From: Gordionus sp. m RMFG-2023
Taxonomy: Eukaryota > Nematomorpha > Gordioida > Chordodea > Parachordodidae
Length of the DNA: 64,000 bases
Assembly (NCBI RefSeq): GCF_954871325.1
Contig: NC_088776.1
Coordinates: forward strand, 38,488,508 to 38,552,507
Reading direction: 5' to 3'
In this document: one piece after another, positions 1-9,885 of the stretch
Layout of the letters: every line of letters begins with the position of its first letter
Position numbering within the stretch: the first letter of the stretch is position 1
Position numbers and translations under genes: made by a program
Notes under the pieces: model-generated
Database searches by the model: none
What the model was told of the DNA's origin: nothing
Seen by the model: the letters and a program-made list of their open reading frames with translations, nothing else

Positions 1-2245
1 AAAGATATCCATTACCTAGAATAGAACAATTGCTGGCTAATTTAAGAGGAGCAACAATTTTTTCAAAGATAGATTCTTCGAATGCTTACTTGCAAATAAA
101 GGTGAGTGAGAGAACAAGTAAGATATTAACGATCACAACGCATAGAGGATTATTTGCTTTTTGTCGTTTACCATTTGGTTTGAAAGTATCGGCTCCAATA
201 TTTCAAAGAACAATGGCGGAGTTATTTCAGGGAATAAAGGGAATAATGTATTATTTAGACGATGTTTTGATATCTGGTAGAACAGAAGAAGAGCACAATG
301 CTAGGTTAATTAAAGTGTTAAATATTATATTAGAAAATGGTTTAAAAGCTAATATGAAGAAGAGTGTTTTTGGAGCAAGAAAAATAAAATATTTAGGACA
401 TATTATAAATGGAAATGAAATTACTCCAATTGTAAAGAATATAGATAAGATAATGAGTATGAGTATGAGAGCCACAAATAATAAAACTGAAGTACAGGCG
501 TTTTTAGGAGCAACGAATTATTATCATCGGTTTGTTAAAGATTTTGCAGAAATAGCCTCACCGTTGTATGATTTATTAAAGAAAAATAAAAAGTTTGAAT
601 GGGGAGAAACACAGGAGAAAAGTTTCGAAACATTGAAGATTAAGATGGTAGAGAAACCGATTTTAAATTGTTTTAATGAGAAATTGGATATTATATTAGC
701 GGTTGATGCATCTAATGAAGGTATAGGAGGAGTTTTATTACAGATGACCGATAAGGTTGAGAAATCGATTTTATTTTTATCGAGACGGTTTAGTAGCACT
801 GAGAAAAATTACTCCACGATCGAGAGAGAGGCTCTGGCTGTGAGATTCGGACTAGAAAAGTGCAAAGAATATCTGATAGGAAGAAGGTTTGTCTTATATA
901 CTGATCATAAGCCTTTGGTAGATTTATTCAAAAAAGAAAATAAGGAGCTTATGATGTCACCCAGGTTACAAAGATGGTTAATTTTAGTTGGTAATTTCGA
1001 TTTTGAAATAAGATTCAGAGCGGGTAAACAAAATTGTTTACCAGATATATTATCGAGATAGTTTAATAAAGACATTGCAGACAAGGATACAGTAAGCAAT
1101 AGTTTAGAATATATAAAAGAGGAAGAAAAATTAAATAGTAAAGTGATAAGGGCTTTAAAGATAGATGCAAGATAAAAACCGATAACGTTCGAAAGAATAG
1201 AGGAGATGTCCAAAAAAGATGAAGAATTAATAAGAATTAGAACTTGTTTGAAAGGAGAGGCAGAATGGAAAGGTGAAGACAAAGCTTTTAAAAATATAAG
1301 GAATGAATTAAATATAGAAGACAATTGTTTATTGAGAGGATATCGATTAGTGATACCGATTAAGTTAAGAAAAGATACATTAGCCGTATTACATTCAGGA
1401 CATCAAGGCATAGAAAGAATGAAGAATAAAGCAAGAGAATATATTTGGTGGCCTAAGATGAATAGTGAAATTGAAGAATTAGCTAGAAGCTGCGAGACAT
1501 GTAACATGTGGATGTACCACCAAGGAATAAAGCAGATAAATGGCCAGAAACGGACACTCCATGTAGAATACATGTAGATTTTCTAGAATATGAAAATAGA
1601 AGATATTTTAATATGGTAGATGCTGGATCGAAATGGATAGATTGTCAACAGGTTTCGGGTTTAACGACGAAGATAGCGTTGACTAAAATAAAAGATTTTG
1701 CAGGTAAATATGGATTAATGGAAACTTTAGTTTCAGATGGAGGCCCAGCATTTAAAGGTAGAGTTTTTAATCAATTTTGTGATAGGTGGAATATTAAACA
1801 TTTAGTATCGCCACCACATTACCCGAGAAGTAATGGGCAGGCCGAGAGAATGGTAGCTATTGTTAAAAGCTGGCTAAAAAAAGAAAAATATGGAGAGGGA
1901 AAATGGTGGTTGTTATTATTAGCCTATAACAATACTAAAACAAGCAAAGGAAATTCACCATCAGAAATGTTTTTAGGTAGAAAGACAAGAACGGAATTAG
2001 ATTTTTTGAAAGAAAGAATAAAGCAAAAGGAGGATACATATGATGATAAATTTAAAGTTGGAAGTCTAGTATGGATCCTACTGTTTGAGGGTCCAGTTAA
2101 ATGGGGGAAGGGTATAATAAGTAAGAATATAGGAAATAAGAAAGTAGAAGTAGAGATTGAAGGGCAAGAAGGCACTTTTACTAGACACGTAAAACAAGTC
2201 AGACTGAGAAGCTTAGGGCAAGTAAAAGATATGGGAGATAATTAG
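1..2245 (+). pseudogene. Gypsy-1 pol remnant (RT, RNase H, integrase)
   Basis: Reverse transcriptase is shown by FSKIDSSNAYLQI, LPFGL and the catalytic YYLDDVLI (about 250-275). The tether and RNase H follow, with LAVDASNEGIGGVLL and YTDHKPLVDLF. Integrase shows the zinc-binding HxxH..CxxC head (HSGHQG ... CETCNMW, about 1393-1510) and the catalytic core with VDAGSKW, SDGGPAF and PRSNGQAERM. A basic C-terminal tail ends at 2245. The order RT-RNaseH-INT is diagnostic of Ty3/gypsy. The sequence is in about three overlapping frames, so it is not a working polyprotein gene as it stands. Confidence 0.9.
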
Positions 2246-2575
2246 AAGAAATAAATTGATGATAAACATTATTATGAGAATCATATTGATGATATACTTA
2301 ATTATGAGAATCAATTGTTAAAGAGATGAATTGAGGATAGACATAATTATGAGAATCATAGTGATGATAGACAAAATGATGAGAATCATAATTTATCAGG
2401 GGATACAATTAGAAGAAATAAATTGATGATAGACATTATTATGAGAATCATATTGATGATATACTTAATTATGAGAATCAATTGTTAAAGAGATGAATTG
2501 AGGATAGACATAATTATGAGAATCATATTGATGATAGACATAACGATGAGAATCATAAATTATCAGGGAATAGTA
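2241..2575 (+). repeat. Tandem duplication (period about 167 bp) built of about 30-bp subunits
   Basis: The spacer after Gypsy-1 integrase is a two-level repeat. A 167-bp block beginning ATTAGAAGAAATAAATTGAT occurs at 2241 and again at 2408. Inside each block a unit of about 30 bp (ATTATGAGAATCATATTGAT and variants) recurs several times. No gene is seen in it. Confidence 0.85.
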
Positions 2576-2626
2576 GTTTATTAGAAGATTATGAAAGATA
2601 TATATATGCTTATAGTAATTTTATAG

Positions 2627-2956
2627 ATGGCATCATATGTTAGAGTAGGAAACAAGATTATCAAAATGGAAATCAGGGAAGCAGATGGATCGGCTGAGTC
2701 AAACAGATGGATCGAAGCAGCAAGGGCCGAAGCACAACGAAGATACGGAGAGTTACTGTAGGAAAGACCCAGAAATCAAAGGATAGAACGAAGAATGGAG
2801 CCATATTGGGTTCGGAAGAATCGATTAAAATGTTGGGCGTGCGGCGGAATGCATAAATTAAGATTTTGTCCTACGACAGCAGCGTCCTCAATAAACGGAT
2901 CTGAGTTGGAAGTGCGGGAAGGCGGGGTACTAACGAAGGGGGCCTTGGAGAGCTAA
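2627..2956 (+). pseudogene. Zinc-knuckle reading frame between Gypsy-1 pol and its 3' LTR
   Basis: A 110-codon frame starting at an ATG (2627) and ending TAA (2954-2956) carries a CX2CX3HX4C zinc knuckle (CWAC GGMH KLRFC, about 2831-2869). The upstream half is charged, with repeated Glu, Ala and Arg (READGSAESNRW). It has about one break. It sits where some Ty3/gypsy elements carry an extra 3' gene, directly before the purine tract and LTR. Base composition is more GC-rich than the flanks, which supports former coding. Zinc knuckles bind single-stranded nucleic acid and normally sit at the Gag C-terminus, so this position is unusual. It could instead be a captured host CCHC gene. Confidence 0.5.
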
Positions 2957-2972
2957 TCTTAAAGGGTGGAGG

Positions 2973-3485
2973 TGTTATAGTTTGTACTTAATCTTTTAGG
3001 TTTTGAATATTAGAAGTTTAGTTAACATCATTATTATTATTAATTTGGTTCTCTATTCAAATTTATATTTCAAATATTAGATTATAATTTTAATTATTAT
3101 TATTACGATTAATTTTGTTCGCCATGCAAATTTATATTTCGTATATTAAATTATAATTTTAGTTAGCATTATTATTATTAATTTTTATTCGCCATGCAAA
3201 TTTATAATTTTGAATTTTTATGAAAAAGGATTTTTAATGGCTAGCAAAAAATATATAAATAGCCAAAAAAAATAATTATAATACACCGATGATATTTTGA
3301 TTATTAATTTAATAAAAAAACAGACGATATTTTGATTATTATTTTGGATTTGATAGAAGTTGAATAAAGAGTAAAAGTAGTGAATTAGTATTAGAAATTA
3401 TTAATTTAAATTATCATTACCAATTAAGTTAGAATAGTTTGTAAAATACAGTTTTTATTATTTATTTGTGAAGAACATAACATTA
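2973..3485 (+). repeat. Probable Gypsy-1 3' LTR, containing a triplicated unit of about 80-100 bp
   Basis: The region begins TGTTATAG directly after a purine tract, as an LTR should. Between about 3015 and 3210 a unit containing ATTATTATTATTAATTT and CATGCAAATTTATATTTC is repeated three times with drift. The right border is not defined. Confidence 0.5.
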
Positions 3486-3689
3486 CCATAACAAGAATGA
3501 ATATTTGCAAGAATTAATAAAATATTTAATGATGAGTTGATTATAATAATCAGGCATTTTAATATTAGTATTAGTCCATTCTTAGCATAGATAGGGAAGG
3601 GAGACTAGTATTGGAGTTAAATATTAATTTGCAAAAGAGTATTTAAAATAAATTCATTATTTTATAGGATAATCAAATTTTTAAAATAT
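3486..3689. other. AT-rich spacer, nothing recognised
   Basis: No reading frame, RNA gene or repeat that I can support. Confidence 0.5.
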
Positions 3690-3815
3690 TTATAATTAGA
3701 CCTTTGCCATTTTGGCATACTTAACATTGTGCCAAAACTAAATAACCTTTCAATTGGAGCTGATGAAGGTATTGCAATATTATATTTATAAAAAATTATG
3801 GAAGGATAATATTTA
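3690..3815 (-). pseudogene. hAT transposase C-terminal scrap
   Basis: On the minus strand the sequence encodes a short piece with IAIPSSAPIERLFSFG, the signature of the hAT dimerisation domain (typically a/s-x-x-ER-x-FS). It is preceded by YYPSIIFYKY, which fits the segment just upstream in hAT transposases. Nothing else of the gene is nearby, so it is a small orphan fragment. Confidence 0.65.
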
Positions 3816-4737
3816 ACATTTATTTTTATTTTTATTATAATATATATAAAATACAAAACAAGATATTTATATAAAATACAAAATAAGATTTGATTAGATT
3901 TATAAATATCTATAATATGGGATTTTTATATAAATATAAACATAATAAATTTCTATTAAACTTTGCAATATTTGTTGCTGATTTAATAGATTGTTGATTA
4001 AATAAGTGAATTAAAGGGGATAATTTTTTTTAGGGTTGATAGGAATATATTTTTCCTTATCAATTATAATGTTATGGAGTAAAGTACATGTTTGTATTAT
4101 ATTTTCTGTTAGCTGTAATATTGTATCCATAGGACGATCAAAGATCATCCATTTAGCTCTTAAGATACCAAATGCACACTTCACTTGTATCCGTGCACGT
4201 GAGATCCGATAATTATAGGCTTCTTGTTGAGGGGTAAGGATACCTTGAAATAATAATGGAAACAAATTTTAACATATTAATATTAAAAATGCTAATAAAA
4301 TTTTAAATTCCTAATTATTAAAATATTGGCCATTAATAATGCCTAAATAATTACTTTAATATATTATATAAATATGATATAATTAAGTCAATATATACTA
4401 TAACTACCTTTATAAGGCTTTAAAATATAAGACTTCAAAGGATAGGCATCATCAGCCACAAAAAAATGTGGGAAAAAGTGGCTGGAATTTGGCAATTTTT
4501 TAGAAGGAGGTAATTGTATCTCTCCATTTTCTATCATTTTATATATTTTTGAATTGGTAAAAACACCTCCATCAGATTCACTCCCATAACTTCCAACATC
4601 AACAGTTATGAATTTCCCTTTAGTATCCACAATTCCTTGTTTTTACAATTTATTAAAAATATATTCTTTATAAAATTATATTTTTGTAATTATCAAGTTT
4701 TCATTTAATTAATATGGAAATATTTAATTAGCATAAA

Positions 4738-4960
4738 TGTTAGAGATGGACAATATTTAGAATCATTAAATTTGTTTTTTATATACATTCATACATTAAT
4801 TTGTTATTATTATTAAATTAACCATTTTTAGCATTAACATTTTTAGGTTAATTGATTGTGAATTGATATAAATACATGTTAGAAAAATATAAAATTTAGT
4901 AATAAAGTATTATGTGATAAAATATTTAAAACTTATTTGTTGCCTTCCATCAAACTTTCA
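4738..4960 (+). repeat. 5' LTR of the small LTR element
   Basis: Starts TGTTAGAG and ends TTTCA. Nearly identical to 6209-6430. The primer-binding site abuts it. Confidence 0.9.
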
Positions 4961-5093
4961 TGGTGGCAGCGGTGGGATATACGATTTCAAATTAAATTAA
5001 TTTATTTTCAAAAAATAAAATATAAATTAGATCAAATGGATCAATCAACTATGAGGAGAATTGTTAAGCTAGACATCAAACTACGGACCTATC

Positions 5094-5384
5094 ATGTATA
5101 ATGGAAATGGACATTGGATTACTCTAAATGAAATGTCTATAAAAGTCGATGATACTAATATTAGAGAAAACATTAATATTAAGGAAACTCTTATAATAAA
5201 TTCAAAATGTGAAAATAATTATTGCGATGATTATAAAGACAATGAAATGTCAACTAATGAAAATTTTCAGTATAATGACTTTAATAACTATGAAATTTTA
5301 AATAAAGAAAACTCTGATGATACAAATATAACAAGTAACACAAATGAAATAGATGAAATCTCTATATGGAAAACTTTAAATTAA
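5094..5384 (+). CDS. Asn/Glu/Asp-rich reading frame inside the small LTR element
   Basis: A frame of 96 codons with an ATG-type start context codes for a polar, acidic, Asn-rich peptide with no recognised domain and no membrane segment. It sits in the gag position after the primer site. It may be a remnant of a Gag N-terminus or chance in AT-rich DNA. No homology is claimed. Confidence 0.25.
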   Translation: MYNGNGHWITLNEMSIKVDDTNIRENINIKETLIINSKCENNYCDDYKDNEMSTNENFQYNDFNNYEILNKENSDDTNITSNTNEIDEISIWKTLN

Positions 5385-6208
5385 ATAGAATCCACGATTT
5401 ATAGTAAAAAAAGTAATTGTAGGAACTGTGAAATCTTATTTATACTTAAGATGAAAGGATTTAAATTTAAAAATCTCTCAAAGTTTTAAGGAGGGAGAAG
5501 TTATAAAAAAAGATATGATTAATAATATATCTCATTTAAATCTTTAATTTTGACTTTATCAATGGAAAATTATTTTTTTGACATATAAAAATAAACAAAA
5601 CAAATAAATAAATATAAAAAAAAACTATATAAAACTCAATGTAAAATAAAAATAAACAAAAAATATATAAATAAACAAAAAATATATAAATAAAAAAAAA
5701 TGATATAAAACATTATAAATAAAAATAAAAAAAACGATATAAAACGCAAAATAAATAATATAAAAAATTGTATAAAACGCGACACAAATAATAAAAAAAA
5801 AACATTAAAACGCGATTCTTTATACATTCTTACAAATTCAATATTATTTTCTAAATGATGATTATATTCAATTGGATCGATTCTTATATTCAATTGGATC
5901 TATTCTTATGATTCCTAATTATTCTTGATTAACTAATAATAATGATAATGATTTGAAAAATAATAAAAAAAAATGATAATAATGACTATGGAAGGTGAAC
6001 CAAAACAAATAAGCAAAGAGACGAAACGTTAATAACAAACCAACGAGGTGAAAACAAGCCAACGATAAAACGTGACAAAAGCAAGACAACGCTAAAAGAT
6101 AAAAGCAAAGTGACATATGAAACGATAATAATAGTAAAATATCAAGAACATCGGGACGATTTTTCGGCACTCAAAGAGACCTAGGCTGGATTTCTTTGGA
6201 GGGTGGAA

Positions 6209-6430
6209 TGTTAGAGATGGATAATATTTAGAATCATTAAATTTGTTTTTATATACATTCATACATTAATTTGTTATTATTATTAAATTAACCATTTTTA
6301 GCATTAACATTTTTAGGTTAATTGATTGTGAATTGATATAAATACATGTTAGAAAAATATAAAATTTAGTAATAAAGTATTATGTGATAAAATATTTAAA
6401 ACTTATTTGTTGCCTTCCATCAAACTTTCA
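6209..6430 (+). repeat. 3' LTR of the small LTR element
   Basis: Nearly identical to the 5' LTR, preceded by a purine tract at about 6196-6208 and followed by the target duplication ATAAA. Confidence 0.9.
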
Positions 6431-7149
6431 ATAAAAAACAAATTCACAAACCTTGTAAAACCACAGAGAAAAAGTGTTTATAATTGTAGAACCCACTGTA
6501 AGAATAGGGTGGTTTCCTAATTCTGCAGTGTTTTCCATCAATGCTACCTATACAGTTAGGTAAATTCCACATTATTTGAAACTCCTTTTAAAATAATAAT
6601 TTACATTAATATAATATAAACTATATTATACCTTTGCTATCCTCTCAAACTCAGTTAGAGTAAGTGGTGGCATATGTTGGGTCACCAAAGTTTACCATTT
6701 TTTGGATTGTAGATATTCCCATTTTGAAGGAATAAGCTAAGGTTGGATATCTACAGCCTGTAGCTAAATAAAAAATATATTTAAATAATAAATTGCTTTA
6801 TTTTTACCTTAAACAAACCATTAGCTTTTCTTCAACACTTATTGGATATTTTATAAAATTTGTGGATGTTGTAAGCAATATTGGTTTTACATGCTCAAGT
6901 ATGTAATAAAAGGTTTCCTAAATTAAAATGATTTATAGATAAAATAGAATAAAATTACTTTGGTCATCCTCATATAATTGAAAAATTTAACCTTATTTTT
7001 TAAGAGTTTAGGAAAGAGAATGTAAAATTCGCCCTCTTTTCTTTTATTAATATTAAGATTGTTTAATCTCCTCCTCTTCAATATTATTTTGTATAAGAGA
7101 AATAATATGGCGGCTCTCATTTTGTGAATTCTTATCTTATCTTATCTAG

Positions 7150-7215
7150 CACGTTGGTCAAAGACCTGCCCAAAATGAGCCAACGTGAATTTTATGAAGG
7201 CCCACCCTTCATAAA
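7150..7215. repeat. Two adjacent hairpins
   Basis: CACGTTGG (7150-7157) pairs with CCAACGTG (7180-7187). TTTATGAAGG (7191-7200) pairs perfectly with CCTTCATAAA (7206-7215) across a 5-nt loop. They lie just outside the Harbinger N-terminus and may be structured element ends. Confidence 0.6.
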
Positions 7216-7909
7216 TTATGCCGATTTTTTTCTCAAGGATACCAACAATCCTTGTACCCAGTTGTAGTTTAATTAAATGAGTGGAACTTACCCTTTCCGA
7301 TATTGTAATTGTAATTTAAATAAATAATAATATAAGGCATATATATTCATTTTGTTTATTAATCTTGAATAGTTATATTCATGATAAGGAATGAGTTAAG
7401 AATATTTGAATCTCTAGACATCAAAATTCCATTTCATTTGTTAGGTTATATTCTTCTAAAAGATGAACCGGAAAAACTTCGCCATTTGGGATGGATAGAT
7501 GGCACTTTGAATGTAAATCGCTGCGATCGATCCAGCTGATCAGTCGCTGCGAAATCGCGGCTTAAATCGCGATCGCAATCGCTCTCACTATGAATTCAGG
7601 GTAATGCCTTCGATAATATTGAATACATCTTATCATTTTTGTAACTACCAAATGATTGAAATATATTTGTCAATTAAATTTTTATTATATGAATCTGGCA
7701 TATTGCTCCATTGCAAAGATTTATTCTAGCATACCCCTTTCTTTCATGAGTCATAGCATGCTCCACCGCAAATTTCAGAACAGAATTGCTGCTAACATTT
7801 GGATAAAAAGTATAGACCAAATCCCTTATCAAAATATCATGCCAAATTAGAGTTTAGTCAGAACATCGAAAAGTTATCAATTGATAGTAAAATAGGATGT
7901 GATTAAGAT
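7216..7909. other. Spacer with a GC-rich GATCGC cluster at 7518-7590
   Basis: Apart from the small frame at 7381, the notable content is a patch of repeated ATCGC/GCGATCG words at about 7518-7590, for example AAATCGCGATCGCAATCGC, in otherwise AT-rich DNA. It could be the end of an unrecognised transposon. Confidence 0.4.
7381..7539 (+). CDS. Small hypothetical reading frame (52 aa)
   Basis: ATG at 7381 to TGA at 7537-7539. The peptide has a mixed, protein-like composition (FHLLGYILLKDEPEKLRHLG) unlike the Ile/Lys/Asn-only frames that AT-rich DNA throws up. No family is recognised, there is no neighbour to give context, and it could be chance or an exon. Confidence 0.2.
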   Translation: MIRNELRIFESLDIKIPFHLLGYILLKDEPEKLRHLGWIDGTLNVNRCDRSS

Positions 7910-8108
7910 TAGTGTTGTTAAATGGCTTAATTTTTAAAACGACTAACCCAATATTTTAACCAAAAACTATTACGAAAACCTGGAGATTTTTCTCATAAGT
8001 GGCAGAAAGTTTTAAAAAACAATTAACGAAATCTCGAGGCTTGGGCGATATTAATTTGGATAACATCTTTATATAAATTTGGATAAATCGAGCCGTTTAA
8101 GAAAACTA
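7910..8108. mobile_element. MITE copy 1, TAGTGTTGTTAAA family
   Basis: A near-palindromic element of about 200 bp with ends TAGTGTTGTTAAA and an eroded right end ACTA. It is flanked by a perfect 8-bp target duplication ATTAAGAT on both sides, which fits a non-autonomous hAT. It is the most diverged of five copies in the window. Confidence 0.85.
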
Positions 8109-9877
8109 ATTAAGATGCAGCAAAACTATACAGTATTTTTTGTTCTGGCTCTACAATTTACTTCGCTAGACATTTATATCAATCCTTCGCATACAAAAGT
8201 CTTATAGGACCGGGACCGACCCATCATCATTAAAATATAAGCCCGACTGTGGTCAGGAAAAATATTTATTTTATTCATGCTCTCTCCTTTTTGCCTGATT
8301 GATAATTTTAAAAAAAGAATTACGCATACAATATTAATTTTACTCCGAGGTGACAAATATATCGCATTTTTATATTATATCTAGTAATAAAATATCTAAA
8401 CATCAATCAATGATCAAAGTTAAAGCTGATTATTTAATTTTAATGCATAAAATAATTTTGAGTGATTTATATTATTAAATTCTATTGGACAAAAATAGGA
8501 CAAATTGATTCAGACTATGAATTACATCAGATAGTACCCGATGTAAGCTAGTTTCCATAAAAAAATATCGTTTAATTTAATCACTCCATTAGTATTAATT
8601 TTATGGGGGTTACATAGGCCTCCAGTACTGAAATATTGGTCAGAGCCAAACCCTATTTATAAAACAGAATAATTCAAAAATCGAAATCCTACGAAGATTA
8701 TGCGTTTTAATAGTACGTTTCTTTCTTAGAGAAGGGCGACTTGCGACCTCATTGAATTATCCAACTCTTACTATTTTATTAGCCCTTCATATCGCTGAGG
8801 TAAAACGTTTCCAAACGTGTACCACCTTTTAAATTTTTTTATAAGCGCAATATAATAAATATTTGTTTTTTTTTAAAAAAAAATTTAGATCAAAATTTTA
8901 TTTATAAACCAATTAATTTATTAAAATTTAAGAAATCGAGTTTGGATATATAATGAATAAATAGCTATTTTTTTTTGAAAATGACTTTGGACTCACCCTT
9001 TTGTTTAACTCCATTATTTTAAGTATTTATAAAAGTGACCGTATGAAATTTTAATCTTTTCACATATCCAAAAATAATGGAAAATGATAAAATTTCAAAA
9101 TATAACAGTTTGTTTCTAATATTATTAGGTATATATTACGTGTAAATTTGAACATATTTATTGTTTTAATTTCTGCAATCCAAGGTCAAAGTGTCGGTTG
9201 GTAGTAAACTCATTTAGCCGATTTTATATTAACTTAATTAGGATATTTTCAAATAATTTCATAATATGATAAATGGTGAATTTATTTCATTAAGTAATTT
9301 TTTTAATGTTTACGAAAATTGGGATGTTAATTTTAAAAAAAAACAAGATCCCAAGCCAAGACCTTAGAATTTCTTCAGGATTTTATTTTAAAATCCGACA
9401 AAGTTTTACCATCTGAAGCAGAGGATCTAAATTAAAATCACAAAGAAAATTTATTAGCTTTAAGACTTCCCTCCATGCTTTTTACTTATCATATCCCCAT
9501 CATTATATTTCTAAAATTAATTTTTTATACATAAATTCTTTCTTCATAAGTAATTACTACTTTATATATTTTTTAAAATCTTTTAAAGTCATGTAAGCTT
9601 CATATTTTAATTTGTAGAGTATCAAGAATGAAGAATAATAAAAAATACAATTGTAGTGTCTAATTAATATCACAAATATTTAATACTAATAAAGGTTTCT
9701 AAATCAATTTTTTTTTATAATAAAACATTCTTTAAAAATTGTCATTTCGCCTTTAATGAGGGCTCCTTTTCTTTCTTTTTAATTTAATCTGGTTATGATA
9801 AAATAATTTTATATAGCCTCCACTAAAAGTAAATCCAATAAATAAATTTTGTTATAGTATTTTGATATATAAATTCA
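8109..9877. other. AT-rich spacer, no gene recognised
   Basis: Short open frames occur (for example minus strand 8174-8356) but none has a recognisable motif or convincing composition. No tandem repeat or RNA gene is supported. Confidence 0.5.
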
Positions 9878-9885
9878 TGTATAGC

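Larger units (their letters stand above)
1..3485 (+). mobile_element. Gypsy-1: 3' part of a Ty3/gypsy LTR retrotransposon
   Basis: The window opens inside a Ty3/gypsy element whose 5' end lies outside. In order it shows reverse transcriptase, RNase H and integrase (1-2245), a repeated spacer (2241-2575), a zinc-knuckle reading frame (2627-2956), a purine tract (AAAGGGTGGAGG) and a probable 3' LTR starting TGTTATAG at 2973. The LTR end near 3485 is a guess because no partner LTR is in view. Pol lies in about three frames, so the copy is a fossil with a few breaks. The pol protein is close to that of Gypsy-3 and Gypsy-4 further right, so the three are relatives. Age cannot be estimated without the 5' LTR. 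Confidence 0.88.
4738..6430 (+). mobile_element. Small non-autonomous LTR element (TRIM/LARD-like), very young
   Basis: Two LTRs of 223 and 222 bp (4738-4960 and 6209-6430), each starting TGTTAGAG and ending TTTCA, flank 1.25 kb without pol. The pair differ at only about two positions, so insertion was recent. The 5-bp target duplication ATAAA is perfect on both sides (4733-4737, 6431-6435). A primer site TGGTGGCAGCGGTGGGAT follows the 5' LTR at 4961, and a purine tract GGAGGGTGGAA precedes the 3' LTR. It looks whole as a non-autonomous unit. An internal TTTTAAGGAGGGA tract and a shared 3' region with ACAAGCCAACGATA link it to Gypsy-2. Confidence 0.9.
4011..7120 (-). pseudogene. PIF/Harbinger (DDE_Tnp_4) transposase, split by an LTR element
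   Basis: Read right to left, pieces of one Harbinger transposase appear in order. The N-terminal helical region (GEFYILFPKLL ... FFNYMRMTK) is at about 7118-6925. Next come KYPISVEEKLMVCL and ATGCRYPTLAYSFKMGIS (about 6865-6690). The first catalytic Asp is in CIGSIDGKH (about 6560-6530), VDVGSYGSESDGGVF is at about 4610-4560, and the second Asp is in FVADDAYPL (about 4460). The last block is SRARIQVKCAFGILRAKW (about 4210-4150). There the residue normally Glu before the AFG block is Lys, so the DDE triad looks broken. Short introns are likely. Between about 4640 and 6430 the gene is interrupted by the 1.7 kb LTR element. Terminal inverted repeats were not found. Confidence 0.85.
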
